Below are positions 1-9,037 of a stretch of 64,000 nt of DNA, piece after piece (position 1 is the stretch's first letter; every line of letters starts with the position of its first letter). Source of the stretch: Methanobacteriota archaeon (lineage in GTDB: Archaea > Thermoplasmatota > Poseidoniia > Poseidoniales > Thalassarchaeaceae); contig PBMR01000014.1 of NCBI GenBank assembly GCA_002722735.1, forward strand, positions 1-64,000, written 5' to 3'. The translations under genes were made by a program, and so were the position numbers. Under the pieces are notes generated by a model. The model saw only the letters and a program-made list of their open reading frames with translations, ran no database searches and was not told the DNA's origin.

Positions 1-25
1 GGCACAGAATCCTCGTGAGTCCGGA

Positions 26-769
26 CTAAAGCACCGAAGCCTGCTGAAGAAGGTCGCGCTCAATCTCTTGGGCCTTCACGAATAGCACGTGGTTCTCCTT
101 GTGTATGTGGATATGCGTGTCCTTCTCGAGAAGCTCCAACTCGCCGAAGAGTGCCCGATAGGTATTGCAAGCATGAAGCGGAGGGGTGTAGGAGTCGGAC
201 AGCTCCCTCAGCCTTGCCAGAGCGAGGCCCGCAGAGTCGTGCTCCACGAACATCGCTCGTATTGGGCTGCGCACGCTCCCGCAGTGCATATCTGGGAGGC
301 TTGTCGAGCTATCGAGCAGTCTGATCAGAGGGAATAGAATCGTTTCCTCCTTCATCATATGGGGCTCCAAACCCTCCTTTAACTCTGCAAAGACCCGTGC
401 TATCTCCTTGAGATGCGGCTCTCTCCCCCCATGGACCAAAGCTACCTTCTCGGCATGGGCGCTGATGGTGGGCAAGTGCTGTCTGAGAAAATTGTGATGA
501 CGGGACTCAATGTGATCGCACAATTCGGTGGCGCTCATATTTTCCAACTCTCCCATCTCGGACTCGTTGTTCATGACGTCGATGTCATGTATCTCTCGAA
601 TGACCTCCTCTAATTCGATGCCCTTCTCCTCGCAAGCAGTGGCCAGGGCCTGCTTTCCCCCACAACAGAAGTCAATCCCAAATTTAGAGAGGACAGCCCC
701 CCTAACGGGCAATTCGGTAACGATATCGCATACTCTCGACTCTGCTAGAAGGGCACCCTGTTCGCTCAT
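26..769 (-). CDS. Iron-sulfur cluster repair di-iron protein (RIC/YtfE/ScdA family)
   Basis: RIC proteins restore iron-sulfur clusters damaged by nitric oxide or oxidants in the cytoplasm. The 247-residue product has the usual two parts. The N-terminal ScdA_N domain (about residues 1-60) shows DFCCGGK, the paired cysteines typical of the family. A hemerythrin-like four-helix domain follows (about 85-240), with repeated His and Glu pairs (SRHHNFLRQH, HMMKEETILFP, VEHDSAG, HIHKENHVLF) that would bind a di-iron centre. The ATG overlaps the stop of the upstream anchor-V gene as ATGA, so the two are probably translated together. Its place beside the nitrate reductase operon, sharing a control region, fits protection against nitrite-derived NO. 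Family assignment is firm; the exact substrate is inferred. Confidence 0.93.
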   Translation of the reverse strand: MSEQGALLAESRVCDIVTELPVRGAVLSKFGIDFCCGGKQALATACEEKGIELEEVIREIHDIDVMNNESEMGELENMSATELCDHIESRHHNFLRQHLPTISAHAEKVALVHGGREPHLKEIARVFAELKEGLEPHMMKEETILFPLIRLLDSSTSLPDMHCGSVRSPIRAMFVEHDSAGLALARLRELSDSYTPPLHACNTYRALFGELELLEKDTHIHIHKENHVLFVKAQEIERDLLQQASVL

Positions 770-1434
770 TTCTCGCTCACCCCTATACTCTCTTGGCTCT
801 GGGATCCATAACTGGAATTTTCTCGATTGATATCCGGGTGGCAGGGCCTCCTGTCACGAACCAGAACTGCTGCCGCCAGCAAGGTGGTCAGGGAGACTAC
901 CGACGTGAATCCGGGTAGGGAGTCGTTGGGGGGGCTGTTACCGGCAAGGGTGACTTCTGCCTTGTTCCACTCGTCACCCGAGTTTGTTCCGTCTCCGTTG
1001 ACCGAGTTTCCGTGCGCAACGAAGGTGACGTCCTTGGCGTTGTCGGACGGTGCAGTCCACCTCACCTGCCAACTCCGTTGGTTACCCCCAATCTCCGTGT
1101 GAGTCGCTTCTCCATCCATTATCTGAGTCTTATCGTCCACAGCGGCCAGAGTGCCCGCACTGGTGACCAGGTTGAACCCGCCGTGACTCTCTCCAGCAGC
1201 CACCGGGCCGCCCGTGATGGTGATCGTGAGGTCCACCACATCGCCACCGGAGTAATTCGATGGAATCCCGTCAAATGTGACTGTGACCCCGCTGGAGGCA
1301 TCGGCGTTGTGGCAAACACAGCCACTGGAAACACCAGAAATCCCAGATGGGAAAGCGGTGGCTGGGGTAACTGATCCCACCAGTAGGACAAGAACAACCG
1401 TCGTCGTCAGCTTCAACACCTTTCTCGTTACCAT
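766..1434 (-). CDS. Secreted choice-of-anchor V (Reeler-like) protein with PGF-CTERM-like tail
   Basis: A 222-residue exported protein of unknown function. Residues 1-27 form a signal peptide ending near TPATAFP. The mature N-terminus carries GCVCHNAD, a CxCH motif rather than the CxxCH of c-type cytochromes. A beta-sandwich follows with NSVNGDGTNSGDEWN, a signature of choice-of-anchor V/Reeler-like domains. Near the C-terminus, LPGF is followed by a hydrophobic stretch and RDRR, as in PGF-CTERM archaeosortase substrates. An extra polar tail of about 26 residues after the arginines is unusual and could reflect a sequencing frameshift. The gene is divergent from a paralogue at 1671 and overlaps the RIC gene by 4 nt. 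A role in the envelope during nitrate respiration is only inferred from context. Confidence 0.75.
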   Translation of the reverse strand: MVTRKVLKLTTTVVLVLLVGSVTPATAFPSGISGVSSGCVCHNADASSGVTVTFDGIPSNYSGGDVVDLTITITGGPVAAGESHGGFNLVTSAGTLAAVDDKTQIMDGEATHTEIGGNQRSWQVRWTAPSDNAKDVTFVAHGNSVNGDGTNSGDEWNKAEVTLAGNSPPNDSLPGFTSVVSLTTLLAAAVLVRDRRPCHPDINRENSSYGSQSQESIGVSEK

Positions 1435-1490
1435 TTTCGCTCCATCCTGCAGTTATTCAGAGGAGTCGAATGACCACAGTTGTCTCTTTG

Positions 1491-1502
1491 GCGAACATGT
1501 CC
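1491..1502. promoter_or_regulatory. Putative operator half of an inverted pair, GCGAACATGTCC
   Basis: GCGAACATGTCC lies in the divergent intergenic region. Its exact reverse complement, GGACATGTTCGC, occurs 49 bp away centre to centre. Each copy is itself built on the palindromic core ACATGT. The same CGAACATGT core recurs upstream of the benzoyl-CoA reductase operon. Binding by a regulator is inferred. Confidence 0.6.
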
Positions 1503-1541
1503 GATGCGGTTACTACCGGTAGGTACCATAATTACGGCAAT

Positions 1542-1553
1542 GGACATGTTCGC
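1542..1553. promoter_or_regulatory. Putative operator, GGACATGTTCGC (inverted copy of 1491-1502)
   Basis: This is the exact inverted copy of the element at 1491-1502. It lies about 118 nt before the ATG of the anchor-V gene that heads the nitrate reductase operon. Position and repetition suggest a dimeric regulator binding both sites and controlling both divergent units. Confidence 0.6.
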
Positions 1554-1639
1554 ACCCAATACGATGGTCTTGCCCCCTGATGACGCAATTGCAAGGAGGG
1601 CGCACGCCCCCACAGAATATTGAGTATCAAAGAATCAAC

Positions 1640-1655
1640 GCAGAATATACTATTG
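1640..1655 (+). promoter_or_regulatory. Putative TATA box of the nar operon
   Basis: An AT-rich segment, GAATATACTATT, lies about 20-28 nt before the ATG at 1671. In archaea this distance places the transcription start at or next to the ATG, so the first gene may be leaderless. No Shine-Dalgarno sequence precedes that ATG, which agrees. Confidence 0.4.
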
Positions 1656-1670
1656 GAATCGGAATCTACT

Positions 1671-2342
1671 ATGGCATTAATAATGGGAAAAAACCCCTCT
1701 TCAGTAGTATTGGTTCTGGTATGCTCCACGCTATTCCTAGTGCCTTCAGTAAGCAGCCTCCCGAATGGAATTGACACAGGGACCACCGGCGGCAATGGTT
1801 GCTTTTGTCACGGAGCCCAAACGGAAGACGTGACTCCGAGTTTAGCAGTAGTCGGTGACGTCGGAGCAATCGTTGAAGGTGACTCATACGCCCTCGAAGT
1901 AAGCCTCACAGGTGGCCCTGCCGAGGCTGGAGAAAACTATGGGGGTTTCCTCGTCAGCGTTGACTCCGGGTCTTTCGCAGCCCCAGATGCTGATGTCGCA
2001 GTCGACGGCGACGAGGCGACTCATACCACCGCAGGGAATGATCAGCGCTCCTGGCAAATCGAATGGACCGCAGGTTCCGCTGATGTCGCAGAATTCACAC
2101 TCCGAACCAACTCGGTCAATGGTGATGGTGGAAGCACAGGCGACCAATGGAATATGGCAACTTTCTACCTGAATGCGGATGGAAGCATAACTCAGACTCT
2201 GATCGGTCCCGCGGCGAGAATCGATGATGCCACTATGCAGACGGGTGAGAATGTAATCATCCTGTCCTGCATCCTTCTGATGGGGGTGCTCAGCTTCCTC
2301 TCGGTTTCGAAGAAGTCGCGAGGAAGGCGAGGAGAATTCTGA
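1671..2342 (+). CDS. Secreted choice-of-anchor V (Reeler-like) protein, first gene of the nar operon
   Basis: A 223-residue paralogue of the divergent gene at 766-1434. It has a signal peptide ending near SVSSLP, then GCFCHGAQ (again CxCH), a beta-sandwich domain with NSVNGDGGSTGDQWN, and a C-terminal membrane anchor followed by basic residues (SKKSRGRRGEF). I chose the ATG at 1671 over the track start at 1620 because it begins the signal peptide directly and sits about 25 nt after a TATA-like box. The stop is 12 nt before narG, so the two genes are probably co-transcribed. Function is unknown. The conserved cysteine/histidine motif in both paralogues could bind metal or heme at the cell surface, which is speculation. 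Confidence 0.72.
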   Translation: MALIMGKNPSSVVLVLVCSTLFLVPSVSSLPNGIDTGTTGGNGCFCHGAQTEDVTPSLAVVGDVGAIVEGDSYALEVSLTGGPAEAGENYGGFLVSVDSGSFAAPDADVAVDGDEATHTTAGNDQRSWQIEWTAGSADVAEFTLRTNSVNGDGGSTGDQWNMATFYLNADGSITQTLIGPAARIDDATMQTGENVIILSCILLMGVLSFLSVSKKSRGRRGEF

Positions 2343-2354
2343 CGAGGTGAAGTG

Positions 2355-5300
2355 ATGAGTGGAAAGAATGGAAATGGCAGATTTACGTGGTTCAAGAAAG
2401 CGAAGGAGTCCCGCACCTGGGAGAAGTTCTACCGTGACCGTTGGGCCCACGACTACTCGGTTCGAACCAGTCATAGCGTGAACTGCTCGGGCTCGTGCAG
2501 CTGGGAGGTCTTCGTCAAGGATGGGATCATATGCTGGGAGTTGCAGAAGGTCGATTGGCCACAGATTAATGACGAGACCCCGAACTACGAGCCCAGGGGA
2601 TGTCAACGAGGAATCTCGGCTTCTTGGTACCCCTATTCGCCCGTGCGCCCGAAGTTCCCCTACGTCCGCAAGAAACTGTGGAACGCCTATCAGAGATCGA
2701 AGAGGGATGGGATGGGGCCAGTCGAGGCTTGGGCATCGATCGTAGAGAATCCGGAGCTTTCCAAGTCCTACAAGAAGGCCCGTGGTAAGGCGGGCTGGAA
2801 GCGAGTCAACTGGGACGAGGCAGCAGAGATCGTCGCAGCAGGACAGATTTACACAATCAAGAAGTACGGGCCCGACCATCTCGCCGCTTTCTCCCCCATT
2901 CCCGCGATGAGCATGGTCTCCTTCACCTCCGGTCAGCGCTGGAACCAGCTGATGGGCGGCACCATGCTATCCTTCTACGAATGGTATCACGACCTGCCGC
3001 ACATCATGCCGTGGATCTGGGGTGACCAGACAGATGTGGCAGAAAGCGCTGATTGGTACCAAGGGACCTACTGGATTGTAATGGGCTCAAACCTGCCTAT
3101 GACTAGGACGCCCGACGCGCACTTCGCCTCCGAGCACAAGTACAACGGTGGCAAGATTACCAACCTCTCGCCTGATTACGCGGATATCACGAAGTTCGCC
3201 GACCTGTGGGTGCAGATCAAGGAGGGGACGGACAACGCCTTCCTCAATGCATGCATCCACGTGATTCTCAATGAGTACCACCACGAGCGCAAGACGGGCT
3301 ACTTTCAGGACTACGTGAAGCAGTACACCAACCTGCCCTTCCTCGTGATGCTCGACGAGCAGGAGGGAGGGCATCACCGAAACGGTCGCTTCCTGCGGGC
3401 CTCGGACATCGCATCATTCGACGGGGAGGAGTATTCCGAGTGGAAGCCCCTGCAGATGGAGGCGGGCACGAACGCACTGAGGATTCCAACCGGGACGGTC
3501 GGGCATCGGTGGGAGAAGGAGAACACCGGACGATGGAACCTAACGCACCAGGATTCGCTCTCTGGAGAGGAATTCGACCCTCTTCTCAGTTTCATTGATT
3601 CGGAGAAGAGGAGGGAGACAATGGTCTCCTTCCCCGACTTCACACACACCTACGATGCCCTCGGAAAGACCGAGGGCACGGGAAACGAGGCTGTCAATCG
3701 TATCCGGGGTGTTCCTGCATTTGAGGTCGAGACGAAGGACGGCCCCGTGCTCGTGACTACGGGCATGGATCTTCTGATGGCCCAGTTCGGCGTCGGCCGG
3801 GGAATGTCAGGAGACTATCCAGAGGGCTACGACGATGCTGACAAGCCGTTCACACCAGCATGGCAGGAGCAGGAGACAGGCGTCAGCCGGGACCTCGCTA
3901 TCCGAGTAGCGAGGGAATGGGCTGACAACGCGGAGGCGACCGAGGGCAAATCCCTGTTTATCACCGGCTCGGGAATCCTGCACTGGTACCATGGAGGGCA
4001 GTCAACCTACCGCGCAGAGGCGGTGATGGGGATAATCTGCGGTTGCCAGGGAAATAATGGCGGGGGCTTCGCTCACTATGTTGGAACCGAGAAAATCCGC
4101 AATTACGCAGCTATTGGGATGCTTGCTGGGGCGACTGATTGGAGCCGTCCACCTCGGCATGCGAACAGCACTTCGTGGCAGTACTTCCACACTGACCAGT
4201 GGCGCTACGACGGCATGCCGCTGACGTCTCTCTGGGCTCCCGATGCTGAGGATCTGCCCAGACACGGAGAGCACTCCGCTGACATCAATCACCTAGCGGT
4301 GAGGGCTGGCTGGCTCCCGTTCTACCCGCAGTTCGACAAGATGAACCCAATAGCAGTGTACGAGCAAGCCGTAGAGGCAGGCTGCGAGAGCGAGGAGGAG
4401 ATTGCTGCATGGGTAGCGAAGCAGTTTGAAACCGGAGAGTTTGATTTCGCACTCAGCGATGTCGATGCTCCTGAGAACCACCCAAAGGTCCTCACAATTT
4501 GGCGAGGCAATCTCTTCGGTACGAGCACTCGTGGTCAGGAGTACGGACAGAAGTACCTACTGGGAACGCACGATAACGTGCTCGGTGGCGAGAGATCTCA
4601 GGAGATGGTGAACGAGGTAAAATGGCATGAGGAAGTCGATGTCGGCAAACTCGATCTCGTCGTCTCGTTCAATCTGAGGATGGACTCGTCTGCAAACTAC
4701 GCCGACGTCGTCCTGCCTACTGCGCACTGGTATGAGAAGCACGACCTGACCTGTAGCGATCTGCACTCGTTCCTGCACCCATTCAACCCGGCTCACGACC
4801 CGCCGTGGGAGTGCAAGTCGGACTGGGACGGTTTTAGGTTCCTAGCGAAGAAATTCTCGGAGATGGCTGCGGACTACTTCAGCGAGCCGATAAAGGAGGT
4901 CGTGATGACTGCTTTACAAACCGATTCGCCCGATGAGATGGCCCAACCCCTTGGGGAGATCAAGGACTGGCGAAGCGGTGAATGCGAAGTGATTCCCGGC
5001 AAGACATTCCCCAACGTGAACGTCGTAGAGAGAGATTTCACCAAAATCCACGACATGATGACCACCCTCGGCCCCCTGGGAAACCAGCCTGAAGGATATG
5101 GGGCGAAGGGCATCAACTTCGATCTCAGCGAGGTCTACGAGGAACTCAAGACGAACCGCCAGGTGGGGGAGAAACTCGGACGGCCGGACATGACCAGCGC
5201 CAAGCAGGTCGCCGAGGTCATCCTCAGGATTTCTCCTGAATCTGATGGAGAGGTGTCATTCCAGATCTTCAGCGAGCTGGAGAAGCGAGTGGGTCTCCCA

Positions 5301-6119
5301 CTGGCCGACATGGTCGAGCACGAACGTGAGATCGCCCACTCCTACGTCGACCTCTCGAGCCAGCCGAGACGCTCGATTACCTCGCCCCACTGGTCAGCGA
5401 TCGAGTCCGCAGGGCGCACCTACGGCCCTTGGACGATGAATGTCGAGAAGCTGAAGCCGTGGCACACACTGACAGGTAGGCAGGCGATATACTTCGATCA
5501 TCAGGCCTACTGCGACCTCGGTGAGGCCCTTCCGACATACAAGCCGCCCGTGGATACAGTCGCCATCGGCGATCTGCCTTTGGAGGAGGTCAAAGAGGGT
5601 AAGGCAAAGATACTGAGATTCATCACCCCTCACGGCAAGTGGCAGATTCACTCCATGTTCCGAGACACCTGGCAGATGACCAATCTGTTCAGGGGAGGCC
5701 CTCTGTGCTGGTTGAACGACGAGGATGCGGCAGAGATAGGGGTGGGGGACAACGACTGGGTCGAGGTATTCACCAATAACGGCATTCAGGTCGCCCGAGC
5801 GGTGACCAGTCACACCGTCAAGCGTGACATGTGCATTGTCTACCATCAGAACGAGCGCCACGTCAACGTCCCATTCTCTCCGCTGGCGAAGAAGTACGGC
5901 GCCACGGATCTCCGTGGAGGGGGCAACAACGCCCCCACGCGAGTGATGATGAACCCGAACTCGATGATAGGGGGGTATGGCCAATTCACCTACTTCGTGA
6001 ACTACCAGGGCCCAAGTCCCTCCGAACGCGACATGGGGGTTCTCGTGCGCAAGATGCCGCTAGTAGACGGCAAGCCGATCTACGAGGAAAAGGACCTCTA
6101 TCTACTGAGGGGGGAGTGA
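2355..6119 (+). CDS. narG: Respiratory nitrate reductase alpha subunit (molybdopterin)
   Basis: NarG reduces nitrate to nitrite at a molybdenum bis-MGD centre. The 1254-residue length matches bacterial membrane-bound NarG. Near the N-terminus, HSVNCSGSCSW and then EPRGCQRG give the His/Cys set for the FS0 4Fe-4S cluster. GPDHLAAFSPIPAMSMVS, QTDVAESADWY (the region supplying the Asp ligand to Mo) and TRTPDAHF are near-identical to the enterobacterial enzyme. The N-terminus (MSGKNGNGRFTWFKKAKES) has no twin-arginine motif, so the catalytic subunit should stay cytoplasmic, unlike the outward-facing enzymes of most nitrate-respiring archaea. ATG 2355 is preferred over GTG 2352 because GAGGTGA lies 4 nt upstream of it. 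It precedes narH by 2 nt. Confidence 0.97.
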   Translation: MSGKNGNGRFTWFKKAKESRTWEKFYRDRWAHDYSVRTSHSVNCSGSCSWEVFVKDGIICWELQKVDWPQINDETPNYEPRGCQRGISASWYPYSPVRPKFPYVRKKLWNAYQRSKRDGMGPVEAWASIVENPELSKSYKKARGKAGWKRVNWDEAAEIVAAGQIYTIKKYGPDHLAAFSPIPAMSMVSFTSGQRWNQLMGGTMLSFYEWYHDLPHIMPWIWGDQTDVAESADWYQGTYWIVMGSNLPMTRTPDAHFASEHKYNGGKITNLSPDYADITKFADLWVQIKEGTDNAFLNACIHVILNEYHHERKTGYFQDYVKQYTNLPFLVMLDEQEGGHHRNGRFLRASDIASFDGEEYSEWKPLQMEAGTNALRIPTGTVGHRWEKENTGRWNLTHQDSLSGEEFDPLLSFIDSEKRRETMVSFPDFTHTYDALGKTEGTGNEAVNRIRGVPAFEVETKDGPVLVTTGMDLLMAQFGVGRGMSGDYPEGYDDADKPFTPAWQEQETGVSRDLAIRVAREWADNAEATEGKSLFITGSGILHWYHGGQSTYRAEAVMGIICGCQGNNGGGFAHYVGTEKIRNYAAIGMLAGATDWSRPPRHANSTSWQYFHTDQWRYDGMPLTSLWAPDAEDLPRHGEHSADINHLAVRAGWLPFYPQFDKMNPIAVYEQAVEAGCESEEEIAAWVAKQFETGEFDFALSDVDAPENHPKVLTIWRGNLFGTSTRGQEYGQKYLLGTHDNVLGGERSQEMVNEVKWHEEVDVGKLDLVVSFNLRMDSSANYADVVLPTAHWYEKHDLTCSDLHSFLHPFNPAHDPPWECKSDWDGFRFLAKKFSEMAADYFSEPIKEVVMTALQTDSPDEMAQPLGEIKDWRSGECEVIPGKTFPNVNVVERDFTKIHDMMTTLGPLGNQPEGYGAKGINFDLSEVYEELKTNRQVGEKLGRPDMTSAKQVAEVILRISPESDGEVSFQIFSELEKRVGLPLADMVEHEREIAHSYVDLSSQPRRSITSPHWSAIESAGRTYGPWTMNVEKLKPWHTLTGRQAIYFDHQAYCDLGEALPTYKPPVDTVAIGDLPLEEVKEGKAKILRFITPHGKWQIHSMFRDTWQMTNLFRGGPLCWLNDEDAAEIGVGDNDWVEVFTNNGIQVARAVTSHTVKRDMCIVYHQNERHVNVPFSPLAKKYGATDLRGGGNNAPTRVMMNPNSMIGGYGQFTYFVNYQGPSPSERDMGVLVRKMPLVDGKPIYEEKDLYLLRGE

Positions 6120-6121
6120 TT

Positions 6122-7666
6122 ATGCAGATTGGACAGCAGATGGCGATGGTCTTCAACATGGACAAGTGCCTAGGATGCAATACCTGCACCGTGGCCTGCA
6201 AGAACATCTGGACGAATCGCGAAGGTGCCAAGTACATGTTCTGGAACAATGTCGAGACGAAGCCTGGCATCGGCTATCCCAAAGAATGGGAGAACCAAGA
6301 GGAATACAGGGGCGGATGGGTGCTGACAGGGAAGAAGAGCAAACCCCTCAGGCTCAGAATCGCGCCCAAGTGGCTCGAACTCGTCAACCTCTTCTACAAC
6401 CCTCACCAGCCTGAGATGAAGGATTACGTCGGTGATACGGGCACCTACACCTTCACTTACGAGGATCTGCATTCTCCTGAGGGTCTGACTCAGCAGCCCG
6501 TCGCCAGACCTAAGTCGGAGGTCACAGCAGAGGAGAACGTCAAGCCCAACTGGGGTGTCAATTGGGAGGACAATGCCGCCGGGGCCAATGTCACCGGTCA
6601 CTGGGACGTCAATTTCGATGATATCAGCAAGGAGGAGAAAGAAGCCCTCCTGCAGTATCAGGACTCCTTCATGATCTACCTTCCGAGAATCTGCAACCAC
6701 TGTGCGAATCCCGCCTGCGTCGGGGCCTGCCCATCGGGTGCAGCGCACAAGCGTGAGGAGGACGGAGTGGTCCTCATTGACCAGGATCGCTGCAGGGGCT
6801 GGAGATACTGCGTCTCCGCCTGTCCTTACAAGAAGCCCTACTACAACTGGAGGAGTGGAAAGATGGAGAAGTGCCTATTGTGCTATCCGCGCCTCGAGGC
6901 AGGACAACCCCCTGCCTGCTTTCACGCCTGCCCGGGCCGGATCCGATACATGGGCCCGATAATGGTGGATGAGGACCGAGTGATGGAGGCTGCCACGGCC
7001 GATGAGGCCGACCTCGTCTCCGCACAGAGGAGCATAGTACTCGATCCCCATGACCCGAAGGTCATCAAGCAAGCAAAGAAGCAGGGTATTTCGGATTCGT
7101 GGCTCGAGGCTGCCAAGCGCTCACCGGTCTACAGGATGTTCGTCGAATGGGAGATCGCGCTGCCGTTGCACCCAGAGTTCAGAACCGTGCCCAGCCTGTT
7201 CTACATCCCACCTGAGAGCCCCGTTGCCTCGGTTCTCGATGAGGGGGAGAGACGCTCTGCTACGGACAGCGACTCGGTCCTCCCCACTCTTGACAACTTC
7301 CGTGTCCCGGTGAAGTATCTCGCGTCGATGTTCTCGGCAGGCAACGTGGATGAGGTGAAGACTGCGCTGAACAGGCAGCTCGCATTACGCAGGTACCGGA
7401 GAAGCATCCGCGTTGATGGGGATCCCGACCTTGAGGTCCTAGAGCAGTCCGGACTCACGGAAGAGGATGCTCAGGACATGCACCGCCTCCTTTCCCTCGC
7501 CTTCCTCGATGAGAGGTTCGTCGTTCCCACGACGCGTCGCGAGAAGGACAGGGACACGAGTCCGTTCATCGAGCGGGGGTTCACTGGCTTCGGCCAGATG
7601 AACCCGCACGATATGAAGAGGCGCGAGTACATGCACGTGGATTTACAAGGGGACCAGGTGATCTGA
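6122..7666 (+). CDS. narH: Respiratory nitrate reductase beta subunit (iron-sulfur)
   Basis: NarH carries electrons from NarI heme to NarG through four Fe-S clusters. The 514-residue product shows four Cys groups: CLGCNTCTVACK, CNHCANPACVGACPSG, CRGWRYCVSACPYKK and CLLCYP...CFHACPGRIRYMG. The Trp in CRGWRYC replaces a cysteine, the hallmark of the 3Fe-4S cluster of NarH. The track ORF begins at 5831, but the real start is ATG 6122, right after the narG stop and preceded by GGGGGGAG. The N-terminus IGQQMAMVFNMDKCLGCNTC aligns with known NarH proteins. It is the third gene of the nar operon. Confidence 0.97.
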   Translation: MQIGQQMAMVFNMDKCLGCNTCTVACKNIWTNREGAKYMFWNNVETKPGIGYPKEWENQEEYRGGWVLTGKKSKPLRLRIAPKWLELVNLFYNPHQPEMKDYVGDTGTYTFTYEDLHSPEGLTQQPVARPKSEVTAEENVKPNWGVNWEDNAAGANVTGHWDVNFDDISKEEKEALLQYQDSFMIYLPRICNHCANPACVGACPSGAAHKREEDGVVLIDQDRCRGWRYCVSACPYKKPYYNWRSGKMEKCLLCYPRLEAGQPPACFHACPGRIRYMGPIMVDEDRVMEAATADEADLVSAQRSIVLDPHDPKVIKQAKKQGISDSWLEAAKRSPVYRMFVEWEIALPLHPEFRTVPSLFYIPPESPVASVLDEGERRSATDSDSVLPTLDNFRVPVKYLASMFSAGNVDEVKTALNRQLALRRYRRSIRVDGDPDLEVLEQSGLTEEDAQDMHRLLSLAFLDERFVVPTTRREKDRDTSPFIERGFTGFGQMNPHDMKRREYMHVDLQGDQVI

Positions 7667-8272
7667 GTGTTGGAGAAGAGCGCTCCACCACTCGAGGAGG
7701 GGTTGTTGGCTGACGCCTACCTACTCTCATCCGTCCTCTTCGCGAACCCAGAGGCGATGGAGAGGGAATCCACTGACGCCCGAATAGACAATCTTTGCAA
7801 TGAGCTCGAACTGCAAGGGCGTCCGGACATAGCACATCACTTCGGGCTGTTCCGCGAAGAGTTGTGGGATATCTCGGAGGATGAGTACCTCTTCACTTTG
7901 GAGATGACCCCCTCCTCCCCGCCTTATCTCGGATCCTATGGATTTGATGCACCCAAGTCGTGCTCGGACATCGGAGCCAACGAACGTAACATGTACATGA
8001 TTGAGGTCGCTGCTGTGTACAAGCACTACGGAATGGAGATGGAACACGGAGAAATGCCGGATTACTTCCCCGCAATCTGTGAGTTCCTCGCTATTTCACT
8101 AGTAGAAGAAGACCTCCGGGCGAGGAAACTGCGCAAGGGGTTCATCGAGTCGCTCGTCCTCCCCTTCCTGCCAGATTTCATAAGGGGGCTGGGGAAGAAG
8201 CCGTGGGCGCATATCGTCACCGCAGTGGCCGAACTTATCGCCACCGAGATTGAGGGGGGTGTTGAGGGGTGA
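7667..8272 (+). CDS. narJ: Nitrate reductase assembly chaperone (NarJ/TorD family)
   Basis: NarJ binds NarG in the cytoplasm and directs molybdenum cofactor and FS0 cluster insertion before membrane docking. The 201-residue acidic helical protein has the TorD-like layout, including PPYLGSYGF and an NMYMIEVAAVYKHYGM helix. It starts with GTG immediately after the narH stop, with AGGTGATCTGA as ribosome binding site. Its stop overlaps the narI start as GTGA. Sequence similarity in this family is low, so position between narH and narI carries much of the assignment. No mature enzyme subunit role is expected. Confidence 0.9.
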   Translation: MLEKSAPPLEEGLLADAYLLSSVLFANPEAMERESTDARIDNLCNELELQGRPDIAHHFGLFREELWDISEDEYLFTLEMTPSSPPYLGSYGFDAPKSCSDIGANERNMYMIEVAAVYKHYGMEMEHGEMPDYFPAICEFLAISLVEEDLRARKLRKGFIESLVLPFLPDFIRGLGKKPWAHIVTAVAELIATEIEGGVEG

Positions 8273-8997
8273 ATTGGAATGACATGTTCTTCTTGGCGTT
8301 GCCCTACGTCACAATCCTGCTATTCTTCCTCGCACCCGTCTGGCGCGCGTTCTCCGGCCAGTGGGCATGGTCAGCCCGAGGGGATTTCGAATGGACGCCC
8401 AGGCCCAGCGGCTTCTTCGGCCGCCGATCTATGGGGATGGCGGCATTGGCATTGCACTGGGGGGTCATCACCCTCATTTTCGGCCATTTGTTCCTCGGCC
8501 TGGTCGGCGCGCTCTGGGGCCCCATCATTCTGACCGATTACTTTCGATGGGTAGGGCTGGCTGGAGGGCTGATGTTCCTCTACGGTCTGATTGTGGCTCT
8601 GTTGAGGCGAATCCTCATCGACGAGGTCAGGGTGATGAGCAAACTCGAGGATTACGTCATCCTCTGCCTCCTCATCACTGCAGCAGGCTCCGCTCTCTGG
8701 ATGGCAATCATCGCCAACGATTTCGAGGGCAATTGGGGCTGGTCCTCGACAGTCTTCCCGTGGTTGGAATCCATCCTCACCTTCTCACCCGATGCATCGA
8801 GCATGCAGGAAGCCCCGCTCCTGACGAAGCTGCACCTAATCGTCAGCATGCTGTTCTTCTGTTACATCCCATTCACGAAAATGGTCCATTTGTGGAGTTA
8901 CCCTTTCGAGTATGTAACTCGGCCGTTCATCTCGATACGAGAGCGGGGAAGTTGGGTGCCCCGGCCTCTCGGGCACCAATTTCGCCGTCGACGCTGA
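8269..8997 (+). CDS. narI: Respiratory nitrate reductase gamma subunit (diheme cytochrome b)
   Basis: NarI oxidises quinol and passes electrons through two b hemes to NarH. The 242-residue product has five predicted membrane helices. Four histidines sit in helix contexts expected for heme ligation: ALHWG, FGHLFLG, KLHLI and KMVHLW. The spacing (first pair about 10 residues apart, second pair about 18) matches bacterial NarI. The GTG start overlaps the narJ stop by 4 nt. The C-terminus ends in a basic tail (RPLGHQFRRRR) that should face the cytoplasm and hold NarGH. With no Tat signal on NarG, the whole complex appears to be of the inward-facing proton-motive type. Confidence 0.94.
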   Translation: MNWNDMFFLALPYVTILLFFLAPVWRAFSGQWAWSARGDFEWTPRPSGFFGRRSMGMAALALHWGVITLIFGHLFLGLVGALWGPIILTDYFRWVGLAGGLMFLYGLIVALLRRILIDEVRVMSKLEDYVILCLLITAAGSALWMAIIANDFEGNWGWSSTVFPWLESILTFSPDASSMQEAPLLTKLHLIVSMLFFCYIPFTKMVHLWSYPFEYVTRPFISIRERGSWVPRPLGHQFRRRR

Positions 8998-9037
8998 GTC
9001 ACATATGATGTAACACCAAGAAACCAAGGAGAGAGAG

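Noticed and set aside
1270-1330. Possible c-type heme motif in the secreted anchor-V protein
   Set aside because: The motif is CxCH, not CxxCH, so covalent heme attachment is not supported.
1884-2879. 331-aa minus-strand ORF antisense to the anchor-V gene and narG
   Set aside because: No recognisable domain; it covers two well supported genes on the other strand and is a reading-frame shadow.
6234-6241. ACATGTTC similar to the operator core inside narH
   Set aside because: Lacks the outer CG, lies in a conserved coding segment, and is explained by protein sequence.
8361-9008. 215-aa plus-strand ORF overlapping narI
   Set aside because: Out-of-frame shadow of narI, which has clear heme ligands and membrane helices.
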